Source: Platycnemis pennipes (taxonomy: Eukaryota > Arthropoda > Insecta > Odonata > Platycnemididae). From it: DNA of 64,000 nucleotides. Under the pieces are notes generated by a model. That model saw only the letters and a list, made by a program, of their open reading frames with translations, was not told the DNA's origin and searched no databases. Shown in pieces: positions 23,118-34,600 of this stretch. The translations under genes and the position numbers were made by a program. Positions within the stretch are counted from its first letter, which is position 1. Every line of letters starts with the position of its first letter. The DNA is taken from contig OW121855.1 in the NCBI GenBank assembly GCA_933228895.1, forward strand, positions 37,834,698-37,898,697, written 5' to 3'.

Positions 23118-23834
23118 TTTTGGAGGAGGAATAAATCGATAGAGCGATCCTATAAAATTAGAAACAGTAAGAAAGCTAGGTTTAATAGGGAGAATACTTG
23201 GGAAATTTGATGAGAATACAAAAGAGCGATGTTACTTTTCACTAGTTAGGCCCCACCTTGAGTATGCAGCAAGTGTATGGGATCCGAAGGAATTAGGTTT
23301 GATCAGAGAACTAGACACTGTGCAGCGTAGAGCAGCTAGGTTCTTTAAAAGGTGTTACGATAGGTTGAGTAGTGTTTCAGAATTAATAAAAAAATTAGGG
23401 AGGAAATCATTATCAGAGCGTAGGTTAAAGTGCCGATTAAATCTGTTAGAGAAATTTCAATCGGATAGCTTAACTGAAGATGTTAGGCATATCTAAAAAA
23501 AACAGCGTATTATGCTAGATTCGACCAGATAAATAAGATTAGAGAGATAGATTGTCGCACTGATAGATTCGAAATGTCATTTTTCCCCCGTACTATAAGA
23601 GAACAGAATAGGCAGCATAGCAAAGGGATAGATAGGGGAAATATTTTAGAGTAGTCTGTAGCGCATGATGCATGTATTAATACCTTAAATACTATATATA
23701 CTAACAATCTAGTTGCATGAGACCCTAAAGTTGCTTGTTTGCATGTCAATAGTTCATGCTTGGTTATCTTCACCTCCTGCCACACAGTCTTGTGTGCTTG
23801 ATTGGCTTACAGGGTATCGCGTAGATGTAGATGA
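23118..23834 (+). mobile_element. LINE-1fam copy with internal deletion
   Basis: It starts at GGAGGAGGAATAAATCGATA, as in the longer copies, then lacks about 110 nt between the SYKIRN region and KLGLIGRILG. Reading through LVRPHLEYAASVWDPKELGL, VQRRAARFF and SERRLKCRLNLLEKF is open for a stretch; the frame is lost near 23490 by a small deletion. The near-end motif, the 3' UTR and tail (GTAGATGTAGATGAGAT) follow. A short insertion breaks the 3' UTR near 23792. Next to copy 1279-2089 it is the best preserved. Confidence 0.92.
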
Positions 23835-23938
23835 GATCTGTATCATAGGGCGTCACACTATAATTTTCTTTCTTCAATATTTTTGTCATAATTATATGAT
23901 GTAACTCAGTCAAGTGCTGAACTCGTAGCGTTGTTTTG

Positions 23939-24146
23939 CTAGGTGAGGTTAGATCCCATCCCGTACTTATACTTTAAAAAAAATTTACTAATTTAGAGTA
24001 GGGGAACCTGGACCACCTGCAATTTTACCACGGAGTTCCGAGAAATCGAATCGCGAGGATTTAAGCAGGGGTGGACAAATAGGATTCACCCGGCTTAGAA
24101 CCTTGGACTCTCCAGCGCTCTACCCAATAGGTCACCACAACCCCCA
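23939..24146 (-). mobile_element. tRNA-derived SINE, copy 2
   Basis: Read on the minus strand, the head has GTGGTGACCTATTGGGTAGA (A-box region) and a decayed B-box (GGTTCTAAGCC). The body shares CTCGCGATTCGATTT, GAACTCCGTGG, GCAGGTGGTCCAG and GTACGGGATGGGATC with the copy at 29649-29905. It is AT-interrupted near its 3' end. Two diverged copies with the same head and body support a real SINE family. Confidence 0.8.
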
Positions 24147-25531
24147 TATATATGATAATTTAGTGATAATTTTGATAAGTGATAATCACAATTTGTCAGT
24201 GCCTCATGAAGACATTAACCTTATATTGCAGCCATATTTCGTGGCAAATAAGGTTGGACAAGAATGCATTCATTCTCTTCCTCTCTTGCCCTTTTAACCG
24301 GAAGTCCCTTGCACGCCTTAAATGTATAGCAGGGTGTGACGAGGGACCTTCCATTTCACTGTGATGTCAAAAGTACGTTAGTCAACCCCTCGTCGTAAAG
24401 TATTTTTTTTGGGAGGATTGTAGCGGGTTTTAGAGAAGGGGTTAGGGAGGCGACGTGGGAGGAAGGAAAGAAGTGAAGTGAACATAGTGCGGAGATGACG
24501 GAATGTTGGGGATGGGAACAGTGGTCAGAATTCGTGAGCCCACCCGCCATCACGGGGCATTAGCGCTGTCCCCAATTAATGCCTCGTCCCATCTTCTCCC
24601 ACTCCCCCTACGCTCCACACCCGCTCCTCAATGACAAGGCCGCCGGCCACAGAGTTGAGGTCCGCCATAAGCGCCCCTCCCTATTCCCCATGGCATGCCC
24701 TCGAGTCCACTCCCTCTTCCTTGCGTAACCTAATCACCCTAAATTCAAGACCCTCTCTTTATTCTTGAGCCTATGTTGGATAAAGAGTCATCTGCGAAGA
24801 GGAATGGGCTGATGTGAATAGTCCTCTGCCGGATACGAGAGGGAAGGACGAGTGAAACCTTTCATGTTGAGCGTAGTGATGTGTTTGAAGGAAGAGTCTG
24901 TTCTTATATTTGGGTGTCCCGTTAGCGACCGTTATTTTCTGAAGAATAGAAGAAAAATAAGAGCCGTTTCATGATGGTAAATACTAAATATTAATGGGGA
25001 AAATAATGGTGGGTTGGAGCTTCACATATGATTCGTAGAAATGGATATATGACCTAATGGGACTGTAGAATATTTTAGTGATTGGTTTGTGGTTAGGCAA
25101 GTCCAGAACAGTAAAAGTTTGGTATTAACATTAGCACATTAAGTGTGTATAAAAATTCTTAGATGAAGGCGTATTACCTTAGAGGAGGGAAATCTACGGA
25201 TTCAAGATCTGGAGGCACCAGATCTTGACTCTGTAGTGTACAGACTTCCAACGTATGATATTCTTAGAAAAGGGACAACCTTAACAGGGTAACATTGCTT
25301 CATGAAGAGAAAACTTATCACCTCATGGATTAGCAAGTTCTAGAAATTTTCCCTAGAGAGATTGTCCCTAACGTTAGAAGTAGAATTGTCACTTAAGCTG
25401 AGAAATCTCTAAATCTGCCCAAATCTTTTTCGTGGCATGTAAAAAGAAACAAGGGCGTTGTGCATATCAGCATGGATTCTATTTTATACTCCAGTAAGAC
25501 TTGGGGCTGTGCTCAGGGAGCAACAAAATAT
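24147..25531. other. Spacer; GC-rich block and a hairpin
   Basis: 24400-24740 is GC-rich. A perfect hairpin TCAAGATCTGG-AGGCA-CCAGATCTTGA lies at 25202-25228; it does not end in a T-run and its role is unknown. No gene. Confidence 0.5.
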
Positions 25532-26425
25532 CTAAATATTTAAAAACATCTTCAGAGTTGGAGCGCACGTATTAAGCCTTCTCCATGACGTCTTAGTTTC
25601 TTGGCATATTTCTGTTATAATTTCTTCACAAAAATTAACCAAAAATACCAACAGGTCCATAGTTTTCTTACACCACTCTTCAATATAGTGGGCTGTAACG
25701 TCTTTCTGAGAAAATATCAACAACCTTGCTTTGTCTAAATTTTTCTCTCTCTACATTCTAACTTTTCTTTTGCGAACATCTGAATTTTCCTTTTTGTTGA
25801 GCGTTTAATGCCTCTTTCCGCAGAATTTGATGGAGTATAAAATGCATCATTTTCATCGGAGTCATCGGTGGTTCCTTGAGCTACATCTAGGGAGTCCCGC
25901 TCCCGTAGATTACATTTATTTTTTATTGTTCTCACTTCTATGGCTTGTCGAAGACCTTTTTCAAAGATCTCTTATAGTCTCCTAATTACGTTCACACACA
26001 CACTTCCTGCGTCATCTGGTCACTGTTAACTGCCGCAAGATCAGTGCACATAACCAACCCCAGCTCATCTGCTGATTCGATGCATGTTGAGAGGCATTCG
26101 TTCTCCTCGAAGGCTCGAAAGGTTCCAAATTGCCTATCCGTCCATTTCTGGGTTGAAACTAAAAAAAGGTAGTTTTGACCTCTAAATGCCTATCGTATGA
26201 TATTTCTTACGTCAATAAAAATTCATACACTGAATCAACAAGTTACCCAATACAACGAAAGAAACAAACTATTTATCATACTCAAAACCTTATGAACTCA
26301 GTGACAGTAAAAAAAAGCTGATAGCAATAAAAATTATAAAAACAATTCGGATAAACTTACCTCCGTTCCCTAATTTCTGTCCAAAATTATGTACTACCTC
26401 CCGAGATGATTGGGAGAGAAAATAG
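25532..26425 (-). pseudogene. Decayed, unrecognised multi-exon coding remnant
   Basis: The minus strand carries coding-like sequence over about 0.9 kb. Upstream exon candidate: 26425-26361, with PIDSYFLSQSSREVVHNFG in frame. A donor G|GTAAGT at 26361/26360 and an acceptor after a T-run (TTTTTTTAG) at 26159 bound a 202-nt intron. Splicing keeps the frame, giving GNGVSTQKWTDRQFGTF across the junction, then EENECLSTCIESADELGL. The frame breaks in a (GT)n run near 25992-26003 and resumes one dinucleotide off (NVIRRL, one stop, then EIFEKGLRQAIEVRTI). A second slip is at a GAGAGAGAAAAA tract near 25738. The last piece ends with LNTCAPTLKMFLNI at 25532. There is an acidic stretch (DDSDENDAF) and a basic one (RSTKRKIQMF). 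I recognise no family. The breaks point to a pseudogene or dead transposon gene. Confidence 0.45.
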
Positions 26426-26550
26426 CTATCTATGGGAAACAAAGTTTCTCTTGCCTAATGCGCCAAACACTCTGAATCTCAAAATTTTTCGACCGACCAA
26501 ATTTTTCTTTGCTTAACAATCGGAAAGGGAAAATATTACAACATAGTTTG

Positions 26551-26588
26551 GCGTATGATATATCATACGCTGGGCAGTAGTAGGTTAA
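26551..26588 (-). other. 20-bp perfect palindrome beside a TTAACC end
   Basis: GCGTATGATATATCATACGC (26551-26570) is its own reverse complement. On the minus strand it is preceded by TTAACCTACTACTGCCCA (26588-26571). piggyBac-type transposons insert at TTAA and have ends starting with CC, so this could be the 5' terminus of a decayed element covering 25532-26425. No matching 3' terminus was found, so that is inference. Confidence 0.4.
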
Positions 26589-26599
26589 GCTATACTTGA

Positions 26600-26649
26600 G
26601 GACGGAATTTTCTCCTTAATTTTCGGACGGAATTTTCTCCTAGATTTTC
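26600..26649. repeat. 25-bp tandem duplication
   Basis: GGACGGAATTTTCTCCT plus an eight-base spacer occurs twice head to tail (26600-26624 and 26625-26649), with two base differences. Confidence 0.9.
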
Positions 26650-29648
26650 CAAATCATTGCGCTGTGGCGAAGGGTGATCTCCAATTGGTAACGTAGGCAT
26701 TCTCAAAACTTCCCCAGTGGGAGGATTTCCCACCTTCCTGTCATCATGTTTCACGTAGTTTTTCTCTGGACCGCTGATGCCCTGCCAGCGTCACACGACG
26801 CACTAATCCCATTCCCCCGCCCTTTCGCCGGCCCCTTTTGCTAAGGGGTTACCCACTCGCAGCTTTTCAATGCCGCTGTCTCTTCCTGCGGCCTGTCATT
26901 CAACCCCCACGACGCCCATCCGATCCTTAGCTCTCTTTCTCTCTCTTTATTTCTCCACAGCAATTGCCTGCCCTCGCGCTCCATTAGCAACACAAAACAC
27001 GTATCCCTTGAAAGATAAAATTGTGGCACGGTCGAAAAATATACAATTACGGCTTCAATTACATTTGCACACTATGCAATCTACAGGCATAAACCAATCT
27101 TATCGATAGCTCATAAAATTATTTTATCGCTTCCCAGAATAGTTTTCTTACATTTCGTCTATTTGTACTTTAATTCACTATAATCCATAGGGGAAAAATA
27201 GTGATTCTCGATTGACAAGAGACAACTCTAACGAGAAGAGGGGAGAGTTCAACCCAATCGATGTGTACTCAACAAAAAAAATCCACGTTGAAAAATTTTC
27301 CCATCCACCACGTAAATCCACATCCTCACACTGTTCAGAAAAAATATGGAGAGCACGGGATAAAAATATTCCGCGAAAATGCGAGAAATATTTGCACACA
27401 CAAACCTCCAAACCCTACTATATCGTGCAGGAACAGGGTAAATATTTTTACTTCTCCCCAGATAGTAGGTGATATGTAGATATTTGTAGAACGAACTTCC
27501 CATTTGTCGTGTGAGCGAGCAACGTCTCGATTTCCAAACGGGAAGGAATATCACGCGCACCGGGAAGAAGACGCTGTTGAAAATTGGCCGGCAAATGTTT
27601 ACCCGGAAAATAATGAATTCTAGATAAAATACCTCAGCCTTCGGAAACGCCATGCTGCAGAACAACGACGCCGCAAGAGGTACAGGCATTCTATTCTGCT
27701 CATATCGCATACGTTGAGGCCAAAGACCCGTTTCAGCCGGCGGATATTCTTCCTCGGAGAAAGGAATACATGAAGGGACAGATAAAACCCACGCCTCTGC
27801 ATTCCCACCCACTCGAGTCTCGGATTAATAGTTTCCAGCGCGGATGCATCCAGCCTCTCCCTTGCCCCTAACCGACCGTGCAGCTTCCACAGGAGAGGAG
27901 TCCTACCTGCCCCGGTTCGCAATGAGCGCCGTTTCATATAATGCCAAGCTGGAAGAGGTTGCGGGAGTCCATTATTTTGACAAACGCCCAGGCGCATTTT
28001 TCCAGCATTTGTACGCCAACGGTTGGGAGATGGAGGAGAGAAAAAGAGAAAAAAAAAAGAAAAACAGGAAGCGCAAGGCTGTCCCATTGCGGCGGCGGTG
28101 GGAAAAAATAACTCCCGCGTAATTTCGCCGGCAGGTCTTTGTGCGACACCAAACGGCGACAAGGTTTTCGCTCGCAACGGATCGCGGAATTTTCACGTTG
28201 CCATTTATTATTCTTTTTCATGACGACCGAGCGTGGTTTTTGGCGTCCGCAAGGGGGCGGCGGTGTAAAGGCGGCGGCCGAGCCGCGTTTTTCTAGGCTG
28301 ACGGTGAGGATTACCCGGGGAATGTGGGGGCGCGGCAATTTTGGTGCCGATCCCCCGCGCGACGACTTGCCGCGTTAATTTTAACGACTCCCTCGCATTG
28401 CAAAGGGATATGACGATACGGCCGCACTGAAACAGGGTGCTCTGACTGCGGGGGCCACGATGTCCGAGAGCACCTTCTGAAGCCGTGTGACGCCGTTGGG
28501 CGGGGGACATAGCGTCCCGGGAGTGGTAGGGGGGAGTGCGGACAACGTGGCGGGCGAAAAATCCATCGGAACCCCAAATAATTGTGGCTCCAGTAGGACG
28601 AGGATACGGCCAGAGCTACTCACGTTAAGTGAAGATGGTATTTGACCCGATAATTATCAATAAAATCTCGAAAAGACATACATGCACTAATTGCTCGTCT
28701 AATTCTGTCAAGCAAGGAAAATTAATGGCCCAGTTATATTAATTGCATTATTATGTAGCAAAAAAAAATTAATGGCCCATTAATTGTATTAACATTGATA
28801 AATCTGGAAAATATATTGCAGCGATCATAAGGGAGGCATACGACAATACGGTTATATGCTTCTACTGCTTACTCCCTATAATCTTTACTTCTAGTCACAT
28901 TGATGCGCAGATTAACCATGCGATGTTTGTAATACTTCTAAGCGCCACGTAATATACCGCATAGAATCATATCGAGGAAAATCTGTGCACCATTTTGAAC
29001 TCTTAATAGATATTTATGACATGAGCAGTAGAAGTGAGACTTTATAGTCTGTGCGGCCTTAGTAGTGACGCCATAAAAAGTGATGACGATACATAGGTTT
29101 TTCGCCAATGAGAGAAGCTAAAAATCACAAATGTTAACAAATTTTTCGCCAAATTGCAAGGAACAGAACAATTGACACTTGATATAGCGAAATATCCCTC
29201 GGGTATTTCGAGATGTTTGACTAAGAATTCTGGGAAGTGTAATGAATTGTTAATGGTGTACAGAACAATATTTTACTTCCAACAGTAATTATTTATATGA
29301 TTGTCACACATCTTTAAGGAATTAGTGCAAAGTACTCAACTACACCACAGACCTCGGTAGCGGGTTACTGAACCCCAGCCCAATAGTCATAATATGTTTC
29401 AGCCGCCGGCCTAGATACACAGGTGGCAACGATCCGGCCTTACAATCGAAGGGTCTAAGGAGAAAATCTCTCCAATGACTTGCATGCTGTAGTTGACAAA
29501 TTTTTAAGATTGAACATTAGTAGATGGGGATGATAAGTAGACGGTGCGATATAATATAGGCATAAGAGTTTCTTAAAACCTAATTCTACCGCCTGATTCT
29601 TCAGCAAAAAGATATAAAACAAGGAATAAAAAGTCTTAAACTTTTAAC
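26650..29648. other. Spacer with a strong CpG-rich block at 27480-28640
   Basis: 26740-27000 is moderately GC-rich. 27480-28640 is the most CpG-dense stretch of the window, with overlapping frames of 130-187 codons on the minus strand and shorter ones on the plus. They are biased (poly-Phe from an A-run, Arg/Pro runs) and match nothing I know. It may be a promoter-type island. The remainder is AT-rich. An imperfect AAATTAATGGCCCA repeat occurs at 28719-28780. Confidence 0.45.
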
Positions 29649-29905
29649 GGGTCGTGGTGGCCTAGTGGGTAGAGTGAGCTACTGACCGGAGGGTCCCGGG
29701 TTCAATCCTGGGCAAGAGCCTTCTGGACACCCCCACCCTTGACTTTGGAGAGATTCGCGAGAGAATTCTCGCGATTCGATTTTCTGTGTCAGAACTTCGT
29801 AGGAAATCGCAGGTGATCCAGGGAAAGGAACTGGCCCCCCTACCCTGAATGTGAGAATTTCACGCGCCAGTGGCTTTGTACGGGGTGAGCTTTACCATCA
29901 CCTAT
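29649..29905 (+). mobile_element. tRNA-derived SINE, copy 1
   Basis: The head has an A-box (GTGGCCTAGTGGGTAGAGTG) and a B-box (GGTTCAATCC, 29699-29708) spaced as in a tRNA gene. The body includes a self-complementary TCGCGAGA-GAAT-TCTCGCGA, then GATTCGATTTTCTGTG, GCAGGTGATCCAGG and GTACGGGGTGAGC. It aligns along its length with 23939-24146 in opposite orientation. No poly-A tail is seen. Confidence 0.85.
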
Positions 29906-29910
29906 CAAAT

Positions 29911-29980
29911 ACCAACCTTCGCGTTGAACACATCTTGCCGACCATCGATTTTATTTTAACCAACCTTAGGGTTGAACACA
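29911..29980. repeat. 22-bp direct repeat flanking 26 bp
   Basis: ACCAACCTTCGCGTTGAACACA (29911-29932) and a copy with two changes (29959-29980) lie just after the SINE. It may be a local duplication in the SINE tail. Confidence 0.8.
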
Positions 29981-31532
29981 ATAAACTTTTTAGTCATTAC
30001 TCTGCGCAAGAGAGAGGGGCAAGAAGCGAGAGCATGAGAGATAGCGAGAAGAGTACTTATGGTTCACCTCCGTTACTTTCGATTGCACTAGCACATACAC
30101 TAATACCTTGATACTATTTTAAGTACGCATCTCAAGTTGTGAACATAATTGGGAAGTGGGTTTAACATTTAAAGTAATTATCAGCCCTTGAGATACGACA
30201 ACAAATCTTGTTCAAAATCAAGTAATTGACTCCTAAGAGGATAGCGTTCGTTAGGTCCAAACGGTTTTTACCCATCTGTTTTATTACGGCTACGACAGCA
30301 GTAAGCCCTTAAGGGGAAGAAAAAGCGCCCAACCTTTCTCTTGTGGAATGAAATACGGGGAAATTTAATTTGCCGGTTCATGGAATTTCGGTGGCATCCT
30401 CATTGAAATAATATGGTCTCACGAACGGCGGATGGCAATGAAAACAACGGCTATTTGACCCTGACTAATGAAGCCTTAGTTTGTCTTCCTGTGGCCTGAA
30501 AGGCCAACAGCAATTAAAGGGGCATTCCAAAGAGAGAAATGTTGAAAAATAGTCTACCTACCTGTGGGAATAGAAGTTAAAATAGCTTAGGAGTAAAAAT
30601 GAACATAGCGAATATGAATAAACCTTGCATTTTAAGGACAAAGAATTTGCAATAAAGCCAGTACAATTTCATTTGAAGACATTTAGAAGTTTCATTTGAG
30701 TTCAGCCGCATTCTGAGCACTAGGTAGTAAGATGTACATAAAAGCCGATTCTACATTACAATAATGTGGTTTTGTGGCTCATGAGCACAATAGCTAAAAA
30801 TTTTAATGGAAATGAATTATGAGTAAATTGTAAAATTTTAAATTTTTTTCGGAATTTGGGCATCAATAATATAACTGTAGTATACTATAATGAGCAACTT
30901 AAGGCAATATTATAAGGAATTATGTCTACCTGCCTCATTTAGTATTAATTACATGCATAATACCAATTTGGCTGGTAAGCGACTCTATGATACGATGTCT
31001 TTCACGACCTGCTCAGCAATGCAATCACCAAGCTGAAAGTTTGTGTTAACAGAGATAACATATATAGCAACTGAAGAAAATATTTGCGTTGCTTATCTGA
31101 GAACAGGGCCTACGTATGAATGCTATGCTTTACAAACAATCTCCTTCCCTTCGGGTAATCTCCTTGTTTACGCAGTGATAGGAACCAAGATCGTCGTCTT
31201 CTCGTCTCGATATTGGAGCAGACATGTGCCACGGCTGGAATGGATTCTTTCATGACGTTTATGATACTCCCAAAGAATCCATGATAAACTTTCCGGTCAT
31301 GCCCAGCAAACTAACTGGTGAACAAATAATCCCGAGAAAAAAACCACGAACTACAACTTCCTAAATTTTGGTAGCGTATGTTCCCCTGGGAGGATATTTA
31401 TTTACCCGTAATGAACACGCGATAGCGTCACAGCAATTCAGGTTAAGAGAAAAAATTCAAATTTTGAACCTCAACTTTGTGGAAGAGCATAATAATAATC
31501 AGGAAAACAACTTTTTTGACTTTCACTCTCAA
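29981..31532. other. AT-rich spacer
   Basis: Nothing recognised. Confidence 0.55.
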
Positions 31533-31617
31533 ATTACTACCGGTTTCGGCTGTTATGCGATCTTCGGATACAAACTACTGTCTCTGAAGATGGCATAACA
31601 GTCAAAACCTTGGTAGT
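31533..31617. repeat. Short foldback with hammerhead-like core
   Basis: Arms of about 35 nt (31533-31568 and 31583-31617) are inverted copies. The minus reading of the left arm gives CGAAGATCGCATAACAGCCG, then AAACCGGTAGT; the right arm gives CTGAAGATGGCATAACAGTC, then AAAACCTTGGTAGT. CTGANGA, a GGC/GCC stem with an ATAACA loop, and GAAA fit the catalytic core layout of a hammerhead. The cleavage triplet and stem I were not proven. Confidence 0.65.
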
Positions 31618-34600
31618 GCCTAGTGAATAAAAGGTAGAAGTTAAGAAGTTATTTTTTACAATTAAGATAAAGGCTAATAAATTGACGGGAAAATATTGTA
31701 AACGCAAAGATGGCAATCAACAATGCTAGATACTAAAGACAGCAAAGTTACTCAAAAAGAAACGTTTTCAATAAGACATAGCCAAACACTTCACCCAAAG
31801 GTAATGTAAGCCCTGTAGACACCGAATGAAGGATGATTATTCTCACTTGGTTAATCATGTACATAACCGTATTAAAGCAGCGTTTAGACGCTGTTTAGTA
31901 ATATAATGACACTCCTCTTGATTTCACGCTCTGACGCATTCACCGCAATTACTTTTCCTTGAAATCAGAAGTTATTCAAAACTCTATTCAAGGTGTAAAG
32001 TTTTGTACTTGCTGTATCTTCTTCCTTTATCTCTCTCTCCGTCTCTCTCTCTTTCAAACATTCTATTAATCCAGCTTGTAATTGAGTCCAAGATAGGAAG
32101 TACTATGCAAACCTGTCAAATTCTTTGCAGCCCCTAGACTTTTCTTAGAGTACGTACTGACTGCAGAATAGCTTAATATTCAATTAGGCAAGAAATGCCT
32201 GGGATGAAATTACAAAATTGCATCACAGGAGAGAGCTTTTGGTAACTGTCTCACAAATTGAACATCCTAGGAGCGAGTAACGACAACTCCTTCGCAGAAC
32301 AACATGATAAAGTGCTCCGACAACGTTGGAATAGCGCAGAGCGCTCTCTCGATTTACTGGGTCAACCTCAGATTTCACGTGTCGAGGTTAGCCCTCACGA
32401 TTCACCGCCATTGCAGTCATGAGACACGTGATTCAACAGCTCACGAGTAAGAGCAGTTATGCACGTTAAGATACTTGTCAGGGAAGCAGATTGGTACATC
32501 TCACGCAAATGGCGTATGGTTACAGGCCATTACATAATTAAGCCTCCGTGATTCAGGAAGTACATTGACGGAGAAACGGTTGGGTTGACCTAGTCTCCTC
32601 CACTCGCGATTGCTTCCCAGTAAAGATCTAGATGTTGGTGAAATATTATACATTGACTCTATATTACATTAGTTAAATATAAATAAAGAATGGAGAATAC
32701 ATACTCTCCATTTCTATTTATTATGCAACTAACCTTTCAAGCTATAACATAGCATACGTTTCGCCTTATTGGAAAATAAAAATTGCTATCATACGAGTAC
32801 TTTTATTATTGGATATTCAGTAATTGGCATAAAGGTAAGAACTAAATTTAATGAGGTTAAAAAGTGTGCTCGTTACACTAGATATGATCGAAACGCCCCA
32901 ACCTACCCACAGCAGAAAAATTTAAATGTACGAAAAAACACTAGGTTGGTTTTATTTCAGTGAAAACAAAATCCCAATGCCATAAGGGGTCGGGAGGTGG
33001 CATGGAAGGACGCGGCGAAATCGACAAACCTCTCACGTCTGGGCGGGATTCTTCCTCCATCCAAGATTCAAACTCCCAAAAACCCAATTATGCGAACAAA
33101 GAAGCTCAAAATCCCCTTCTTCACCCCCGACCCCGGTACACCCACCCCATAAATAAAATTATCCCCCCGAACCGACGATGATTTAATCTTCCCACTCCCA
33201 CAAGCCGAGCAACCCACTCACCCTCCCTTTTGAGACGTAATGACACGCCGCCGTCAGTCGCCAACACGAGTAGCGCCTCGAGTTCGTTTTCGGCGTACAT
33301 CCGAATACCCCTGCCCCCCACCAAAACTACACCTCAAATCGCCCTTCACCTACATCCCGCGCAGCCGCATACAGAAGATTTCGGCAAAGGAAAACTCAAG
33401 TCCCCACCTCGTCCTCTCCTTCCATTTTGCTGGTACTTATCATCACTCATCTGCTACGCGGGGAAGGAGGAAAGGGAGTGAGAGTATCAACCTCCTTTGC
33501 CTGACCCCCTCCCAGAGAGGAAAGCAGTATCGCTTCCTCCCACACCCCCAAGCACCCTTTAAAGATTGAGACCTAAGGTGGTGGGATCGGAGGATGAGGC
33601 GGCGGGGTGAGGGGAAGGACCCTTTGAAATCCAACGCCTCCGGTCCTACAACCCCTTAAAGGCGGAAAGGGGGCGGTGGGCGGGAGGGAAATAAATTGGA
33701 AGTCACCTGGAGTAGGCCGGCTACTCTTCCCAGGCCCTTAACATCCTCCTCTCCTCTCCCCCCTCCCTTATCTCCTCTTTCTCATTTTCTTTCTGCCTTT
33801 CCGCTTTCATCCTTACGACCCCATTTCCCTGCCGCTCCGACTCCTCTATCTTCTACTATCTCTTTCCCCGGTCTCCTCCCATATCCACGGCTTCATTCCT
33901 CCTTTTCTCAGTTGACTCGGAATTCTACCAGATCGGTCTCACGCGATTCGTGAGCGGAGGTGTTCGTCGCGGCCCTCAACCAAGCACGCGTTGTAACATA
34001 TTGCATTAATCGAGCGAACACACATTAACTTGGTTATATGCTTTTGCTGGGTGTTCTTTAAAACCGATGTAGTTCCTTTATTTTCGCACGGATACTTCCT
34101 TTTTCAATTCTCTGCTACATCACTGCTTGATAAAAGATCCAGGGTGGCATTAGGTGTACCTCAAGAGCACTACAGGTTCAAAAATACATGTTCAACTTAA
34201 CACTGAGTGGACGAATGAACAAGAAAATTGTCGAGAAATGTAAAAGCAATAAGCAGGAAAGAGATATCCCAAAGTTTACCCAAAAAATATTAACGCTTAA
34301 TGAGACGTCGAACTGAGGACTGAACTAGGTTACTTCTATAAGGTTTTGAAACAGTATTATTTAGATACTAATGAAAACATTTTATCGACTTCAAAGCAGT
34401 GGCTTCAGATGCAAAATAAGGCTAGCCAAGTTAAACGAATTCACAGGGTTGCCATTTTTAATCGAGCTGTTGTTTTCGAATGTCAATTCGGTGCTCTCAT
34501 AGGTGACAATTATTCTCAATATTCTCATTTTTGCTTCAATTAGATGCTCTGTGCTATCTCTCTACTCAAGGAATTTTATTCTGTCAATGGTACTCCACTT

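Noticed and set aside
27249..28338. Frames of 134-187 codons on the minus strand
   Set aside because: They overlap each other in different phases, include poly-Phe from an A-run on the other strand, and have no family motif; open because of CpG-rich, stop-poor composition.
29341..29470. Another SINE head before 29649
   Set aside because: Some CCGGCC and GGTGGC content but no A-box/B-box pair at tRNA spacing.
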